A stretch of 35,471 nucleotides of DNA from an uncultured Pseudoxanthomonas sp. (GTDB lineage: Bacteria > Pseudomonadota > Gammaproteobacteria > Xanthomonadales > Xanthomonadaceae): positions 1 through 35,471 of the forward strand of contig CAMLGZ010000030.1 in assembly GCA_946479745.1 (NCBI GenBank). The letters run 5' to 3'. Position 1 is the stretch's first letter, and the number at the start of each line of letters is the position of its first letter. Shown one piece after another: positions 1-7,976 of the stretch. The position numbers and the translations under genes were made by a program. A model generated the notes under the pieces. That model searched no databases. It worked only from the letters and a program-made list of their open reading frames with translations, and had not been told where the DNA came from.

Positions 1-55
1 GAGCAACCGCCTTGTAAGCGGTAGGTCCCCAGTTCGAATCCGGGTGCCGGCACCA
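1..55 (+). tRNA. tRNA-Thr (anticodon TGT), 3' part
   Basis: The window opens inside a tRNA gene. Visible parts are the end of the D-arm, an anticodon stem with loop CTTGTAA (anticodon TGT, threonine), the variable loop, a T-arm with GTTCGAATC, the acceptor 3' strand TGCCGGC, discriminator A and an encoded CCA at 53-55. The 5' end lies outside the window. No duplicated tRNA 3' end and no integrase gene were seen downstream, so there is no evidence that it serves as an island attachment site here. Confidence 0.93.
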
Positions 56-536
56 AACCCGTTCGTTATCCGCGCCACTGCAGCCGAGGGAGCATTGGTT
101 TCCTGGCGGATTGAGCGGTGCCTTCGACCCGTAGCGGTCAACCGGTTGGCGGGCAGCGATCCTGCGCGGAATGACCGCTCGCATTACGCGAGAAGCTTCG
201 CAGTTCTGCCCCACGCCCGAACAGGGAGCTATCAGCAAAAGATTTCGCCGTAACCGACCCCCAGCTGGTTGCAAACGGTCAACCGGTCCACGCCGCCGCG
301 AAGCAGGCGGCAGTGAAAGAATTTGTTTTCACTTCGACCGCATTCTTCCAGCCGGATCCCGAATACACCCTCTTGTGGAGAACGTTCGCCAATGATGTTG
401 GGACGGATAGCACTTGTTGGGCATCCTCTTGCCCGATGCGGTATTCGAAATCACGGGATCGAAAACGCTGGCCGCCCAGGATACCTACCGGATACCCTGT
501 CGACCAAGTACGGCAATCTGACTTCCAGGTCGACAC
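56..536. other. 481-bp non-coding stretch after tRNA-Thr
   Basis: No convincing gene. Short overlapping open frames on both strands have no recognisable domain and no ribosome-binding site. The only regularity noted is an exact 12-bp repeat, CGGTCAACCGGT, at about 135-146 and 276-287. No terminator hairpin was recognised after the tRNA. Confidence 0.5.
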
Positions 537-1517
537 ATGAAAAACCATTCGATCACTTCCCTCGTCGCGCTCGCACTTTTGGCTGCGATGAGAGCGGCGC
601 ATTCGGCCGAATCCGTCGATATCGTGCCGACGATCTTCGCGCCAGGAATCCTGTCCGGACCAGCGCACGATTCTGCGCCTGCCTTCACCCCATCCGGCGA
701 CGTCGTTTACTTCGGACGCAGTAATCCCCAGCAATCCACGATTCTCGTGGCGGAGCGTCGAGCCGATGGCCTCTGGTCAGAACCACACATTGCGCCTTTC
801 TCGGGTACATGGAACGACATGGAACCGGCGCTATCGCCGGATGGCCGCTTCCTTGTTTTCATTTCGAACCGTCCCGACCGGGAGGGCGGCCCCGAAGTGG
901 AAGGCTTCTACAACGGCAGCAAGCAGAACGGTGGTCGTCTATGGCGTGTCGACCGGCTGAACCACGGATGGAGCCCGCCATCGCTGCTGCCAGCAAGCGT
1001 GAATACCAGCGCGTCGATCTATGCGCCGAGCGTGGCGGCGGACGGCAGCCTCTATTTCATGACCACGGATGCCGACTCTGGAAAATTCCGTCTGTTTCGC
1101 GCGCAATCCCATGACGGAACCTATCTGCCCGCGCAACCTTTGCCTTTCAGCGACGGAACCGCTACCGATGTCGATCCCGCCGTCTCGCCTGACGAATCGT
1201 TTCTCGTGTTCGGTTCAGCGCGCATCGCCAATCGCGGCATCGACTTGTTCATCGTGTTCCGTAACGGCCAGGACTGGGGCGAACCCATCCATCTCGGCAA
1301 CGACATCAATACGCCGAAGTCAGACGCCGAACCGCGCTTGGCGCCGGACGGACAGGCGCTGTATTTCAGCAGTGAGCGCGTGGTCCCGGTGCAATTTCCA
1401 CGCACGCTGGAACAGGCAGCGGCCGACGTTGCCCGCATGCAATCCTGGGACAACGGCAATTACAACATCTGGCAAGTTCCGCTTGCTCGCGTATTGAAGC
1501 GCGCGCGCCACGAATAG
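537..1517 (+). CDS. Exported TolB/PD40-type beta-propeller protein
   Basis: A 326-residue protein with an N-terminal signal peptide (hydrophobic segment about residues 8-20, likely cleavage near Ala-His-Ser-Ala at 21-24), so probably periplasmic or secreted. The body carries repeated PD40/WD40-like strands of the type 'PSGDVVYFGR', 'SPDGRFLVFISNR', 'SPDESFLVFGSAR' and 'APDGQALYFSSER', the signature of TolB-like propeller blades. Proteins of this family are usually binding or scaffold proteins, and no catalytic residues are evident. It stands alone: the next gene converges on it from the minus strand and the upstream 480 bp are empty. It is not TolB itself, because the tol-pal genes are absent and the N-terminal TolB domain is missing. 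Substrate and role are unknown. Confidence 0.8.
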   Translation: MKNHSITSLVALALLAAMRAAHSAESVDIVPTIFAPGILSGPAHDSAPAFTPSGDVVYFGRSNPQQSTILVAERRADGLWSEPHIAPFSGTWNDMEPALSPDGRFLVFISNRPDREGGPEVEGFYNGSKQNGGRLWRVDRLNHGWSPPSLLPASVNTSASIYAPSVAADGSLYFMTTDADSGKFRLFRAQSHDGTYLPAQPLPFSDGTATDVDPAVSPDESFLVFGSARIANRGIDLFIVFRNGQDWGEPIHLGNDINTPKSDAEPRLAPDGQALYFSSERVVPVQFPRTLEQAAADVARMQSWDNGNYNIWQVPLARVLKRARHE

Positions 1518-1575
1518 AAGATCAACCGCGGCACGCCAATCCGGCGAACAAAAATACCATTTGGCTGGCGGATCC

Positions 1576-2229
1576 TTATTTATTCGCCGGACCTTGTCGC
1601 GATCCTCGTTCCGAGCCGTTGTGCGAGCTTTCGAGCGTGGCAGTGAAGGCCGACCTCAGCATCCTTCGCACCGCGGCGGGCTTACGATCAGGCTCGCACA
1701 GCATGTCGAACATGGCATAGCTGGACAGGGCGAAGAGCATGTCGGTGACTTCGTCCGCCCTCGCTTTGCTTACAACTCCCGCTGCGACCAACCGCTGCAC
1801 CAGCACCCCCATGACTTTGCGCCGGCGCTCTTGACGTTCGGCCATGGCCATGGCGAATTCCGCGTCTGCGGCAGCGGCCGCATACAGTCTGCCCAAGGCG
1901 TGGTCGGAAGCCCAGAAGTCGCAGAAGATGTCCAGCAGTCGATGTAGCGCAGCGCTCGGGTCCGGTAAAGCCATCGCGGCCGGGATGCGATGCAGTCCAC
2001 CCAGGCGCGCGATTTCATCGAAGACCGCCTCCAACAGGCCGCGCCTGGACCCGAACTGGTTGTAGACGGTCAGCCGGGTCACGCCCGCTGCCTTGGCGAC
2101 TGCGTCTAGCGACACCTTGCCGGGGTCGGGCGCCTGCCGCAACAGCAAGCTGGCGGCATCGAGCAGCCGCGTTCTGGTCTCGGCCGCCATTGCGTCGCGT
2201 CCGGGGCTGGAATAAATACGTTCAGCCAT
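1576..2229 (-). CDS. TetR/AcrR family transcriptional regulator
   Basis: A 217-residue TetR-type repressor. The N-terminal helix-turn-helix covers about residues 16-62 (RTRLLDAASLLLRQ, then VAKAAGVTRLTVYNQFGSR, the typical TetR recognition helix with Tyr and Phe). The remaining ~150 residues form the ligand-binding and dimer domain, which has no recognisable ligand signature. It is transcribed divergently from a small membrane-protein gene at 2293, and a 25-bp imperfect palindrome lies between them, so it probably controls both genes. The ATG at 2229 is used; an internal ATG 13 codons later (2190) is a possible alternative because neither has a strong ribosome-binding site. The gene converges on the propeller-protein gene. 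Confidence 0.9.
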   Translation of the reverse strand: MAERIYSSPGRDAMAAETRTRLLDAASLLLRQAPDPGKVSLDAVAKAAGVTRLTVYNQFGSRRGLLEAVFDEIARLGGLHRIPAAMALPDPSAALHRLLDIFCDFWASDHALGRLYAAAAADAEFAMAMAERQERRRKVMGVLVQRLVAAGVVSKARADEVTDMLFALSSYAMFDMLCEPDRKPAAVRRMLRSAFTATLESSHNGSERGSRQGPANK

Positions 2230-2244
2230 TGCAATCCACTTTTA

Positions 2245-2269
2245 TTGAGTATACAACGTGTACACTTAA
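2245..2269. promoter_or_regulatory. Candidate TetR operator (25-bp imperfect palindrome)
   Basis: The site reads TTGAGTATACA, then a 3-bp centre, then TGTACACTTAA. It fits TTRAGTRTACA-N3-TGTAYACTYAA, with 18 of 22 arm positions paired. It lies 16-40 bp upstream of the TetR start and 24-48 bp upstream of the membrane-protein start, a normal place for a shared autoregulatory operator. The position and symmetry are seen directly; binding by the neighbouring regulator is inferred. Confidence 0.7.
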
Positions 2270-2292
2270 TTTCCAGTCGTCAGGAGCAGCCC

Positions 2293-2697
2293 ATGCAGAC
2301 GGTCTTGATCATAGCCTTGTCCTTGCACGTTCTCGCCGCGGTGTTCTGGGCCGGCGGTACCTTCGTTCTCGCGCGCCTCGGCGGCGCTGGTGGTCCGCGC
2401 TTGCGCGCACCGATGCTGGGAGCGGCGATCGTGACCCTTCTCACCGGCGGTTATCTCTGGCACGCCTTGCACGGCGCAGCCTTCGGAAGGCCGGAGAAGG
2501 TTCTCGCCGTCGGCATCGCCTGCGCGCTGCTGGCCTTCCTTGTGCAGGTCGGCGCGGGGGCGCGCACTCGCTGGCAGCTCGCGCGGGCAACGTTGCCGGA
2601 AGCAGCCGCGCAGGCCCGCATGGCCTTGGTCGCCCGCCTGGCCGCTGGTCTGTTGATGATCACCGTGATCTGTATGGCGGCAGCGCGCTACACGTGA
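2293..2697 (+). CDS. Small integral membrane protein, possibly CopD-like
   Basis: A 134-residue hydrophobic protein with about four membrane segments (roughly residues 3-25, 41-58, 68-87 and 110-130). The first segment reads HVLAAVFWAGG, a pattern seen in CopD/HemJ-like four-helix membrane proteins with a conserved His, but similarity is limited to this kind of motif and no function can be assigned. The ATG at 2293 is chosen because an AGGAG sequence lies 6 bp upstream. A longer frame opening with TTG at 2245 would place the start inside the palindromic operator and lacks a ribosome-binding site. It is divergent from the TetR gene and is its likely target. Confidence 0.75.
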   Translation: MQTVLIIALSLHVLAAVFWAGGTFVLARLGGAGGPRLRAPMLGAAIVTLLTGGYLWHALHGAAFGRPEKVLAVGIACALLAFLVQVGAGARTRWQLARATLPEAAAQARMALVARLAAGLLMITVICMAAARYT

Positions 2698-2747
2698 GCT
2701 CGCGACGGAGGCCTGCAGAAGATTCTTTCTTTATGTAGCCGATGCAC

Positions 2748-3704
2748 TCAACGCTCGAACGCTGGAGGGAGAGGTGCCTCTCCTGCGGCTTCCTTCCGCA
2801 ACCAGTGGCAGAAGGCATCGATGGCGGGGCGCGTGTCGGCGTCGCGTCGGCGAACAAGCCAGAACGCGTAAGCGTTGGCGAACGAATGATCGAACGGCTT
2901 GACCAGTCGGCCTTGGTGCAGGTCCTCTTCGACCAGCGGTGCGACCCCCAGCGCCACGCCGTGCCCGGCGATGGCCGCTTCCTGCGCCAGGTAGATGCTT
3001 GCGAAAACCGGGCCGGCAATCGCGTTCACCCGCGCTGCGCCGGTCGCCTGCAGCCAGCCGGACCAGTCCGGGACACCGGCACGACCGGCTGCGCTTTCGT
3101 CGTGAAGCAGCGTGTGATACCGCAGATCGTCCGGCACCGCGAGCGGCCGGCGGCCGTCGCCCCGCAGGGAGGGCGAACACACGGGAAACACGGGGGCGTC
3201 CATCAGCCGTTCGACGTCGACACCTCGGTAACCGCCAATTCCATACCGGATGGCGATGTCGACACCGTCGCGGGCGAAATCGGCGTGTTCGTTCCGCGTC
3301 TCGATGCGCACTTTGACGTCGGGACAATCACGATGGAACCGATGCAGCCTGGGCGCCAGCCATTTCGCGGCGAAGGACTCCATGGTGCTGACCCGCAAGT
3401 CAGTGGTGGCGCGCGCGGTGACCCTGTCCAGCGCCCGGTCGAGCAGACCGAACAGCTCGCGCAGCGATGCCGCCAACGTGTCGCCTTCCGCAGTCAGCTC
3501 GACCGAACGATGCCCACGATGGAACAACTCTGTGCCCAGGTAAGCCTCGAGGCGCTTGACCTGATGGCTGACCGCGGCCGGAGTGACGAACAGCTCCCCG
3601 GCCGCCGCTTGGAAGCTGAGGTGCCGCGCAGCGGCTTCAAAGGCGCGCAAGGCATTAAGCGGTGCGGGATGGCGGGGCTTCACGGTCTCGTCGGGCAGTC
3701 GCAA
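2748..3704 (-). CDS. LysR family transcriptional regulator (GcvA-like)
   Basis: A 318-residue LysR-type regulator. The winged-helix domain is at about residues 15-75 (PLNALRAFEAAARHLSFQAAA, then VTPAAVSHQVKRLEAYLG and LFHRGHRSVELTAEG), which is the GcvA-type variant. The effector-binding periplasmic-binding-protein fold follows from about residue 95. The frame opens with TTG at 3704; a GTG seven codons later (VKPRHPAPLNAL) is an equally good start, and an ATG at 3715 is out of frame. It is divergent from the two metallo-hydrolase genes at 3816 and 4637, which are its probable targets. The inducer cannot be predicted. Confidence 0.9.
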   Translation of the reverse strand: MRLPDETVKPRHPAPLNALRAFEAAARHLSFQAAAGELFVTPAAVSHQVKRLEAYLGTELFHRGHRSVELTAEGDTLAASLRELFGLLDRALDRVTARATTDLRVSTMESFAAKWLAPRLHRFHRDCPDVKVRIETRNEHADFARDGVDIAIRYGIGGYRGVDVERLMDAPVFPVCSPSLRGDGRRPLAVPDDLRYHTLLHDESAAGRAGVPDWSGWLQATGAARVNAIAGPVFASIYLAQEAAIAGHGVALGVAPLVEEDLHQGRLVKPFDHSFANAYAFWLVRRRDADTRPAIDAFCHWLRKEAAGEAPLPPAFER

Positions 3705-3815
3705 CTCCGGCGCATCCTATCAGGTTACTTTTCCTAAACTGACGCCCAAAACATCTCGTTTGTCGCCGCCAACATGGCTGGCAATGATGGCGCCTCCAAC
3801 CGAATGGGGCTCCTC

Positions 3816-4640
3816 ATGAAATTCGAGTACGTGGATTCCAACGTGCTGATGTTCGTCGGCGACGACCATGAATCCGTCGCCACGGCCTTTCTCGACGGCG
3901 AAGATGCGCTGCTGATCGACTCATTAGGCAGCACGGAGGACGCACGCTGGCTGCAGCGTGTGCTGTGCGGCGACATGGGCAAGACGGTGCGCGTCATCGC
4001 CGCTACCCATTTCATGAGCGACCATATCGCCGGCCTTTCGCTGTTCCCGGACGCGCTGACGATCGCGCACCGGCACTATCGCCATGCCTTCCTGTCGCAA
4101 AACCAGCGGGTCGATGCGCTCTATCGGGAACCGCAGGTGGTGTTCGGCACTTCGATGAACATCCGCTGGGGGCGGCATGAGCTGCGCTTCGTGCACAACC
4201 CTGGCAAGACCATGGACCATGTCAGCGTGGACGTGCCCACCGCCGACCTGGTGTGCGCTGGCGACAATATCGTCGGCAACATCGTCTATCTGTCGAAGGC
4301 GGATCCTGCTTTGATGCGCAGCGCCATCGTGCGCATGCAACAGTTCGGCAGGAGCGCGGTGATCGGCGGGCACATCGGCAGATTTCCCGCCGCCACGCTG
4401 GATAACGCCATCCATTATCTGGATCGGCTGCGCGATGCTGTGGTGCGGATCCGTACCGATGCGACATCGCAGGAGGCGGACAAGAATATCGGCGCGATTC
4501 CCATAGAGGCTTGCTTGGCGCCGCAGGTCGAGCCAGTCGCTTTCGAACGGCAATGGCACCAGCAAAACCTCGATGTCATCGTGGCGCAGTCGATCTTTGC
4601 GCTGGATGCCGCGCTCGCGTCGCGGGCAGGCAAGGCATGA
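3816..4640 (+). CDS. MBL-fold metallo-hydrolase with HxxxDH first motif
   Basis: A 274-residue metallo-beta-lactamase-fold protein with no signal peptide, so cytoplasmic. The first metal motif reads T-H65-F-M-S-D69-H70, so the second histidine of the canonical HxHxDH is a methionine. Later ligand candidates are present (His in VHNPGKTMDH, Asp in CAGDNIV, His in IGGHIG). The order and the substituted position recall diiron or non-canonical MBL families, but substrate and metal are unknown. The ATG at 3816 is preferred; a frame opening at 3774 adds 14 residues of non-conserved sequence. Its stop codon overlaps the start of the next MBL gene by 4 bp (ATGA), so the two are translated together. 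A divergent LysR gene probably regulates them. Confidence 0.8.
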   Translation: MKFEYVDSNVLMFVGDDHESVATAFLDGEDALLIDSLGSTEDARWLQRVLCGDMGKTVRVIAATHFMSDHIAGLSLFPDALTIAHRHYRHAFLSQNQRVDALYREPQVVFGTSMNIRWGRHELRFVHNPGKTMDHVSVDVPTADLVCAGDNIVGNIVYLSKADPALMRSAIVRMQQFGRSAVIGGHIGRFPAATLDNAIHYLDRLRDAVVRIRTDATSQEADKNIGAIPIEACLAPQVEPVAFERQWHQQNLDVIVAQSIFALDAALASRAGKA

Positions 4641-5503
4641 ACAACGACGACCGCATGGCAGGCCCGCGCATCGGGCGCAGGGAATTCCTGGCCGGCTGCG
4701 TTGCCTTGACCGCTTCTACGCTGCTGCCAGGCGAACAGGTTCTTGCGGCTCCCGGCGTGGAGGGCCTGCGTATCCAGCGGTTGGCGTGGGCGGGCATTCG
4801 TTTGCAGCTCCCGCAGGCGACCTTGTTCATCGATCCGCTGGTGAATCCCGATGCATGGGGAACGGCGCTGAAGGATCCGATGATTCCCGTAAACGATGCC
4901 ATAGGCGACACCTGTGTCCTGATTACCCATGCGCATCCCGACCATTTTGATGCAATGGCCGTGGGCGACGCGCTGGCCAAGGGCGGTACGCTCGTGCATC
5001 CCGTCGGAACCAACCCGCTTCCCATCCCCGAGGGCGTACGCGTACGTCCCAGTACGCTCTGGGAACCGCAGCTGCTTGGGGACTTCACCGCCACACCGGT
5101 GCCCGCGTCGGATGGCTACGGCGACCCGCAGGTATCCTGGGTCGTATCCGCCGGAGGCCGCCGCATCTTCCACGGTGGGGACACGCTTTGGCACGGGCAT
5201 TGGTGGCGGATAGGTCGCCAGTTCGGGCCTTTCGATGCGGCGTTCCTGCCTGTCAACGGTGCGCGCTTCGGCTGGCGCAAGCCAGTCAGTGGCCAGCCGG
5301 GCGTTCTAACGCCAGAGCAAGCGGTGGCGGCCGCGAATATTCTGGGCGCGCGCACGCTAGTGCCTATCCACTACGGCATCGCTGGTATGGAGGAGTATGT
5401 GGAAGTCGAGGAGCCGATCGCCCGGTTGCGCGCGATCGCGCGCGATAAATCCATCGAACTGCAGCCGATCGCCCCTGGTGCGTGGGTGGATTGGAAGCAA
5501 TGA
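4637..5503 (+). CDS. Tat-exported MBL-fold hydrolase (UlaG-like)
   Basis: A 288-residue protein opening with a twin-arginine signal: Arg14-Arg15 in GRREFLAG, then a hydrophobic stretch to about residue 38, so it is likely folded with metal in the cytoplasm and exported. The mature part is a UlaG-like metallo-beta-lactamase fold: canonical HxHxDH at His98-Ala-His100-Pro-Asp102-His103, a GGDT segment near 180 and a PIHYG segment near 260. UlaG relatives act on phosphorylated lactones or on N-acyl phospholipids; the substrate here is unknown. It is translationally coupled (ATGA overlap) to the preceding cytoplasmic MBL gene, so the pair puts one hydrolase inside and one outside the membrane. A frame starting at 4511 was rejected because it lies inside the upstream gene and would bury the Tat signal. 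Confidence 0.82.
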   Translation: MNNDDRMAGPRIGRREFLAGCVALTASTLLPGEQVLAAPGVEGLRIQRLAWAGIRLQLPQATLFIDPLVNPDAWGTALKDPMIPVNDAIGDTCVLITHAHPDHFDAMAVGDALAKGGTLVHPVGTNPLPIPEGVRVRPSTLWEPQLLGDFTATPVPASDGYGDPQVSWVVSAGGRRIFHGGDTLWHGHWWRIGRQFGPFDAAFLPVNGARFGWRKPVSGQPGVLTPEQAVAAANILGARTLVPIHYGIAGMEEYVEVEEPIARLRAIARDKSIELQPIAPGAWVDWKQ

Positions 5504-5634
5504 TGCTCCGAATGCAAGTCGCCAAATCGTCGGACACAGTATCGTTATGACCATGCAGACACCAGCATGCAGAGTACAAGCTGCGCTGACGACACGCGTG
5601 CGCGGAGGCAGTGACTGGCCTTCGGAAGCAGCGA

Positions 5635-6006
5635 TCACATTGATGCGGCAGCGCTATGGAACTCGTGGTTCAACGCCGGCATCCGCCGCCACGACTGTCC
5701 GCTCTTCATCCGTTTCCATGTCTCGCGGATGATCGCTTCGCTCAGCGGCCAATCGAGTCGCTGCCATTCCGGGATGCTGCGTTCGTAGCGTTGTTTGAGC
5801 GTGGACAGCAACACGTCGAGCTCGGCGCGATGATTGAGCAGATAGAGGTCGTAGCCGAATTTCAAAGTGGGAATGTAATCGTCGAACTCGCGCGAACTGC
5901 GATGGAAGGCGCTTTCGCGGTAGCAACCGCGCCAGTGCCGGAGTTCGGCGTCTATGTCCAGCATCACGTCCTGCGGGGTCGAACGAATGTCACGAACGGT
6001 GCCCAT
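5635..6006 (-). CDS. Hypothetical protein, 123 aa
   Basis: A soluble, charged 123-residue protein with several Trp and Tyr residues (HWRGCYRESAFHR, then DDYIPTLKFGYDLYLLNHR). No domain is recognised. It is probably a real gene: a perfect GGAGG lies 5 bp upstream of the ATG at 6006, and the composition is that of a folded helical protein. It is divergent from arginase at 6208 across a 201-bp gap. The last ~20 residues (WRRMPALNHEFHSAAASM) look less ordered. No function is proposed. Confidence 0.65.
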   Translation of the reverse strand: MGTVRDIRSTPQDVMLDIDAELRHWRGCYRESAFHRSSREFDDYIPTLKFGYDLYLLNHRAELDVLLSTLKQRYERSIPEWQRLDWPLSEAIIRETWKRMKSGQSWRRMPALNHEFHSAAASM

Positions 6007-6207
6007 GGCAACCTCCGGCGATTTGTTCCCTGCGTTCGTAGTGTTCTGAATTGGTGGTGACCGCGCCGTGATCGATGCGTGACAGCGAGGTTAAGCGATC
6101 GGCCGGACAAACGGATGCCGGTGCCGGCGGAGCTTGCTGCACCGCCACAGTGCGGTTCGGCGATCGAGGCTAGACTCTTCACCCCTTGCGCAACTTGAAG
6201 ATCGCAG

Positions 6208-7131
6208 ATGAGTCGAGCTTTCCCGCCTGTTTCCCTGATCGGCGTGCCTACCGATGTCGGCGCCGGACATCGCGGCGCGCGCATGGGGCCCGATGCCTTG
6301 CGCATCGCCGGGCTGGGCGAGGCCTTGACCGCGCGTGGGGTCGACGTCGCCGACCGGGGCAATCTCAATGGTCCGGTCAACCCGTGGCTGGCGCCGGTGG
6401 AGGGGTATCGCCACCTGGACGAAGTAGTGGCCTGGAATAGCGAACTGATGCGCGCCACCCTCGCAGAACTGCAGCTGGGGCGCATGCCGATCATGCTCGG
6501 CGGCGACCATTGCCTGGGTATGGGCGCGATCACCGCGGTGGCGCAGCACTGCCGCGATACCGGCAAGCGGCTGCGCGTGATCTGGCTGGATGCGCATTCC
6601 GATTTCAACACCAGCGCGGTCACGCCTTCGGGAAATATCCATGGCATGCCGGTCGCCTGCCTGTGCGGGATCGGGCCCGATGCGTTGACCCGGCTGGGCC
6701 GCGACTTTCCGGCCATGGATGCGCGCGACCTGCGTCAGATCGGCATCCGTTCGGTGGACGCGGAAGAAAAGCGCTTGATCAAGGACAACGGCATCGACGT
6801 CTACGACATGCGCTACATCGACGAGAACGGAATGAAGCGCACCATGGAAGCGGCGCTGGAGGGCGTGGACGAAAACACGCACGTGCACGTCAGTTTCGAC
6901 GTGGATTTCCTGGACCCCAGCATCGCACCCGGCGTCGGCACCACCGTGCCCGGCGGCCCCAATTACCGCGAGGCGCAACTGGTGATGGAAATGATCGCCG
7001 ATACCGGCCGCCTGCTGTCGCTGGATATCGTGGAGCTGAATCCGGTGATAGATACGCGCAACCTGACCGCAGAGCTGGTGGTGGATCTGGTGGAAAGCCT
7101 GTTCGGAAAGTCGACGCTGATGCGGGACTGA
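6208..7131 (+). CDS. rocF: Arginase
   Basis: A 307-residue ureohydrolase that hydrolyses L-arginine to L-ornithine and urea with a binuclear manganese centre. Metal-binding signatures are present: GGDH (Asp100, His101), DAHSD (Asp128, His130, Asp132) and SFDVDFLDP (Asp231, Asp233). The length and the ELNP...TAEL C-terminal segment fit true arginases rather than agmatinases or formimidoylglutamases. The start at 6208 follows a weak GAAG sequence. No urease, ornithine-aminotransferase or arginine transporter gene is adjacent, so its role (arginine catabolism or proline/polyamine supply) cannot be refined. The next gene, an entericidin-type lipoprotein, is 136 bp downstream with its own ribosome-binding site. 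Confidence 0.93.
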   Translation: MSRAFPPVSLIGVPTDVGAGHRGARMGPDALRIAGLGEALTARGVDVADRGNLNGPVNPWLAPVEGYRHLDEVVAWNSELMRATLAELQLGRMPIMLGGDHCLGMGAITAVAQHCRDTGKRLRVIWLDAHSDFNTSAVTPSGNIHGMPVACLCGIGPDALTRLGRDFPAMDARDLRQIGIRSVDAEEKRLIKDNGIDVYDMRYIDENGMKRTMEAALEGVDENTHVHVSFDVDFLDPSIAPGVGTTVPGGPNYREAQLVMEMIADTGRLLSLDIVELNPVIDTRNLTAELVVDLVESLFGKSTLMRD

Positions 7132-7267
7132 GTCGTAACTGAATACGGGCGCTAGCGTTCACACGGGGTGAATGTGGCACAGGTCAGCGTATGCCCAAGG
7201 TTGTCCGGGGATCGTTCCGATTGCGTACGGCAACTGGCAAGACCTACTTTCAATCAGGAGAATCAAT

Positions 7268-7420
7268 ATGAAGCGTTTACTGGCATTGATGGTGTTGTCC
7301 ATGTTCTCGGCGGGAATGCTGGCCGGCTGCAACACCATGGCGGGCGCGGGCAAGGATGTGCAAAAAGTCGGCGAGAAGGTCGAAGACAAGGCCGAGGACT
7401 GCAAGGACGCCAAGTGCTGA
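7268..7420 (+). CDS. Entericidin A/B-type small lipoprotein
   Basis: A 50-residue lipoprotein. The signal ends in a lipobox LAGC with Cys21 as the lipidated residue, followed by the short NTMAGAGKDVQKVGEKVED segment typical of entericidin EcnA/EcnB proteins and a Cys-containing tail (DCKDAKC). Entericidins are small envelope lipoproteins linked to stress-induced lysis or antidote functions in Escherichia coli; their role in this group is unclear. The start is set by CAGGAG about 8 bp upstream. A strong rho-independent terminator follows at 7465. The extra cysteines at the C-terminus could form a disulfide. Confidence 0.85.
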   Translation: MKRLLALMVLSMFSAGMLAGCNTMAGAGKDVQKVGEKVEDKAEDCKDAKC

Positions 7421-7464
7421 TCCCAGTAGTTCTGTATTGAATACGGCGTAGCGATGCGCCATGG

Positions 7465-7493
7465 AAAGGGCCGGGCGACCGGCCCTTTTCTTT
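7465..7493 (+). terminator. Rho-independent terminator after the entericidin gene
   Basis: A 10-bp stem (AAAGGGCCGG / CCGGCCCTTT) closes on the tetraloop GCGA and is followed by a T-rich run (TTTTCTTT). It lies 45 bp after the lipoprotein stop. Confidence 0.85.
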
Positions 7494-7658
7494 GCCCGGA
7501 ACGTTTTATCCAAAGCATCTTTATCCAGAGCGTGGCCTTCGCGTTGGGAGCTGAATGCCGTTATGGCGTATTTACACGGGTTTGATCTTGCGAAAACGGG
7601 CGCGCTGCCATGCTGTCCGCACGGTATCACTGCCGTGACTTTTTCAAAGAGGCAAGCC

Positions 7659-7877
7659 ATGAACAAGGACACCATTGCTGGTAATTGGAAGCAGTTGAAA
7701 GGCAAGATCCAGGCCAAATGGGGTGACCTGACCGACGACGATTTCAAGGTCGCCGAGGGCAATTCGGAATATCTCGCAGGCAAACTGCAGGAGCGTTATG
7801 GTTGGGATCGCGATCGCGCCCACACAGAGGTCGATGACTTCGCACGCAACCTTGATAAATCCGACATGCGCAACTGA
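7659..7877 (+). CDS. CsbD family stress protein
   Basis: A 72-residue protein of the CsbD family. The family opening is intact ([26 protein letters not shown]), followed by [18 protein letters not shown]. CsbD proteins are small, abundant and induced by general stress; their molecular role is unknown. The ATG at 7659 is preceded by AAAGAGG. The longer open frame beginning at 7461 runs through the preceding terminator and is rejected. Lying next to the entericidin gene but behind a terminator, it is probably a separate stress-responsive unit. A second strong terminator follows at 7915. Confidence 0.9.
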   Translation: MNKDTIAGNWKQLKGKIQAKWGDLTDDDFKVAEGNSEYLAGKLQERYGWDRDRAHTEVDDFARNLDKSDMRN

Positions 7878-7914
7878 CTCCCCACATCCCCCGCGCTCCT
7901 ACGCGTGCTGATGC

Positions 7915-7946
7915 GACAACGGGCCTTTCGGCCCGTTGTCTTGTTC
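7915..7946. terminator. Terminator hairpin between csbD-like gene and minus-strand gene
   Basis: A perfect 11-bp stem (GACAACGGGCC / GGCCCGTTGTC) with loop TTTC is followed by TTGTTCTCTC on the plus strand. It ends the CsbD transcript. As it sits between convergent genes it may also slow transcription of the minus-strand gene ending at 7977, although the A-run on that side is poor. Confidence 0.75.
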
Positions 7947-7976
7947 TCTCCGTCGTCTGGCAAACCGCCGGGTTAA

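Noticed and set aside
2245..2292. TTG start adding 16 residues to the small membrane protein
   Set aside because: It begins inside the palindromic operator; the ATG at 2293 has a good AGGAG ribosome-binding site.
1..5503. Genomic island inserted at tRNA-Thr
   Set aside because: No integrase, no duplicated tRNA 3' end and no phage genes were seen; the genes nearby are ordinary.
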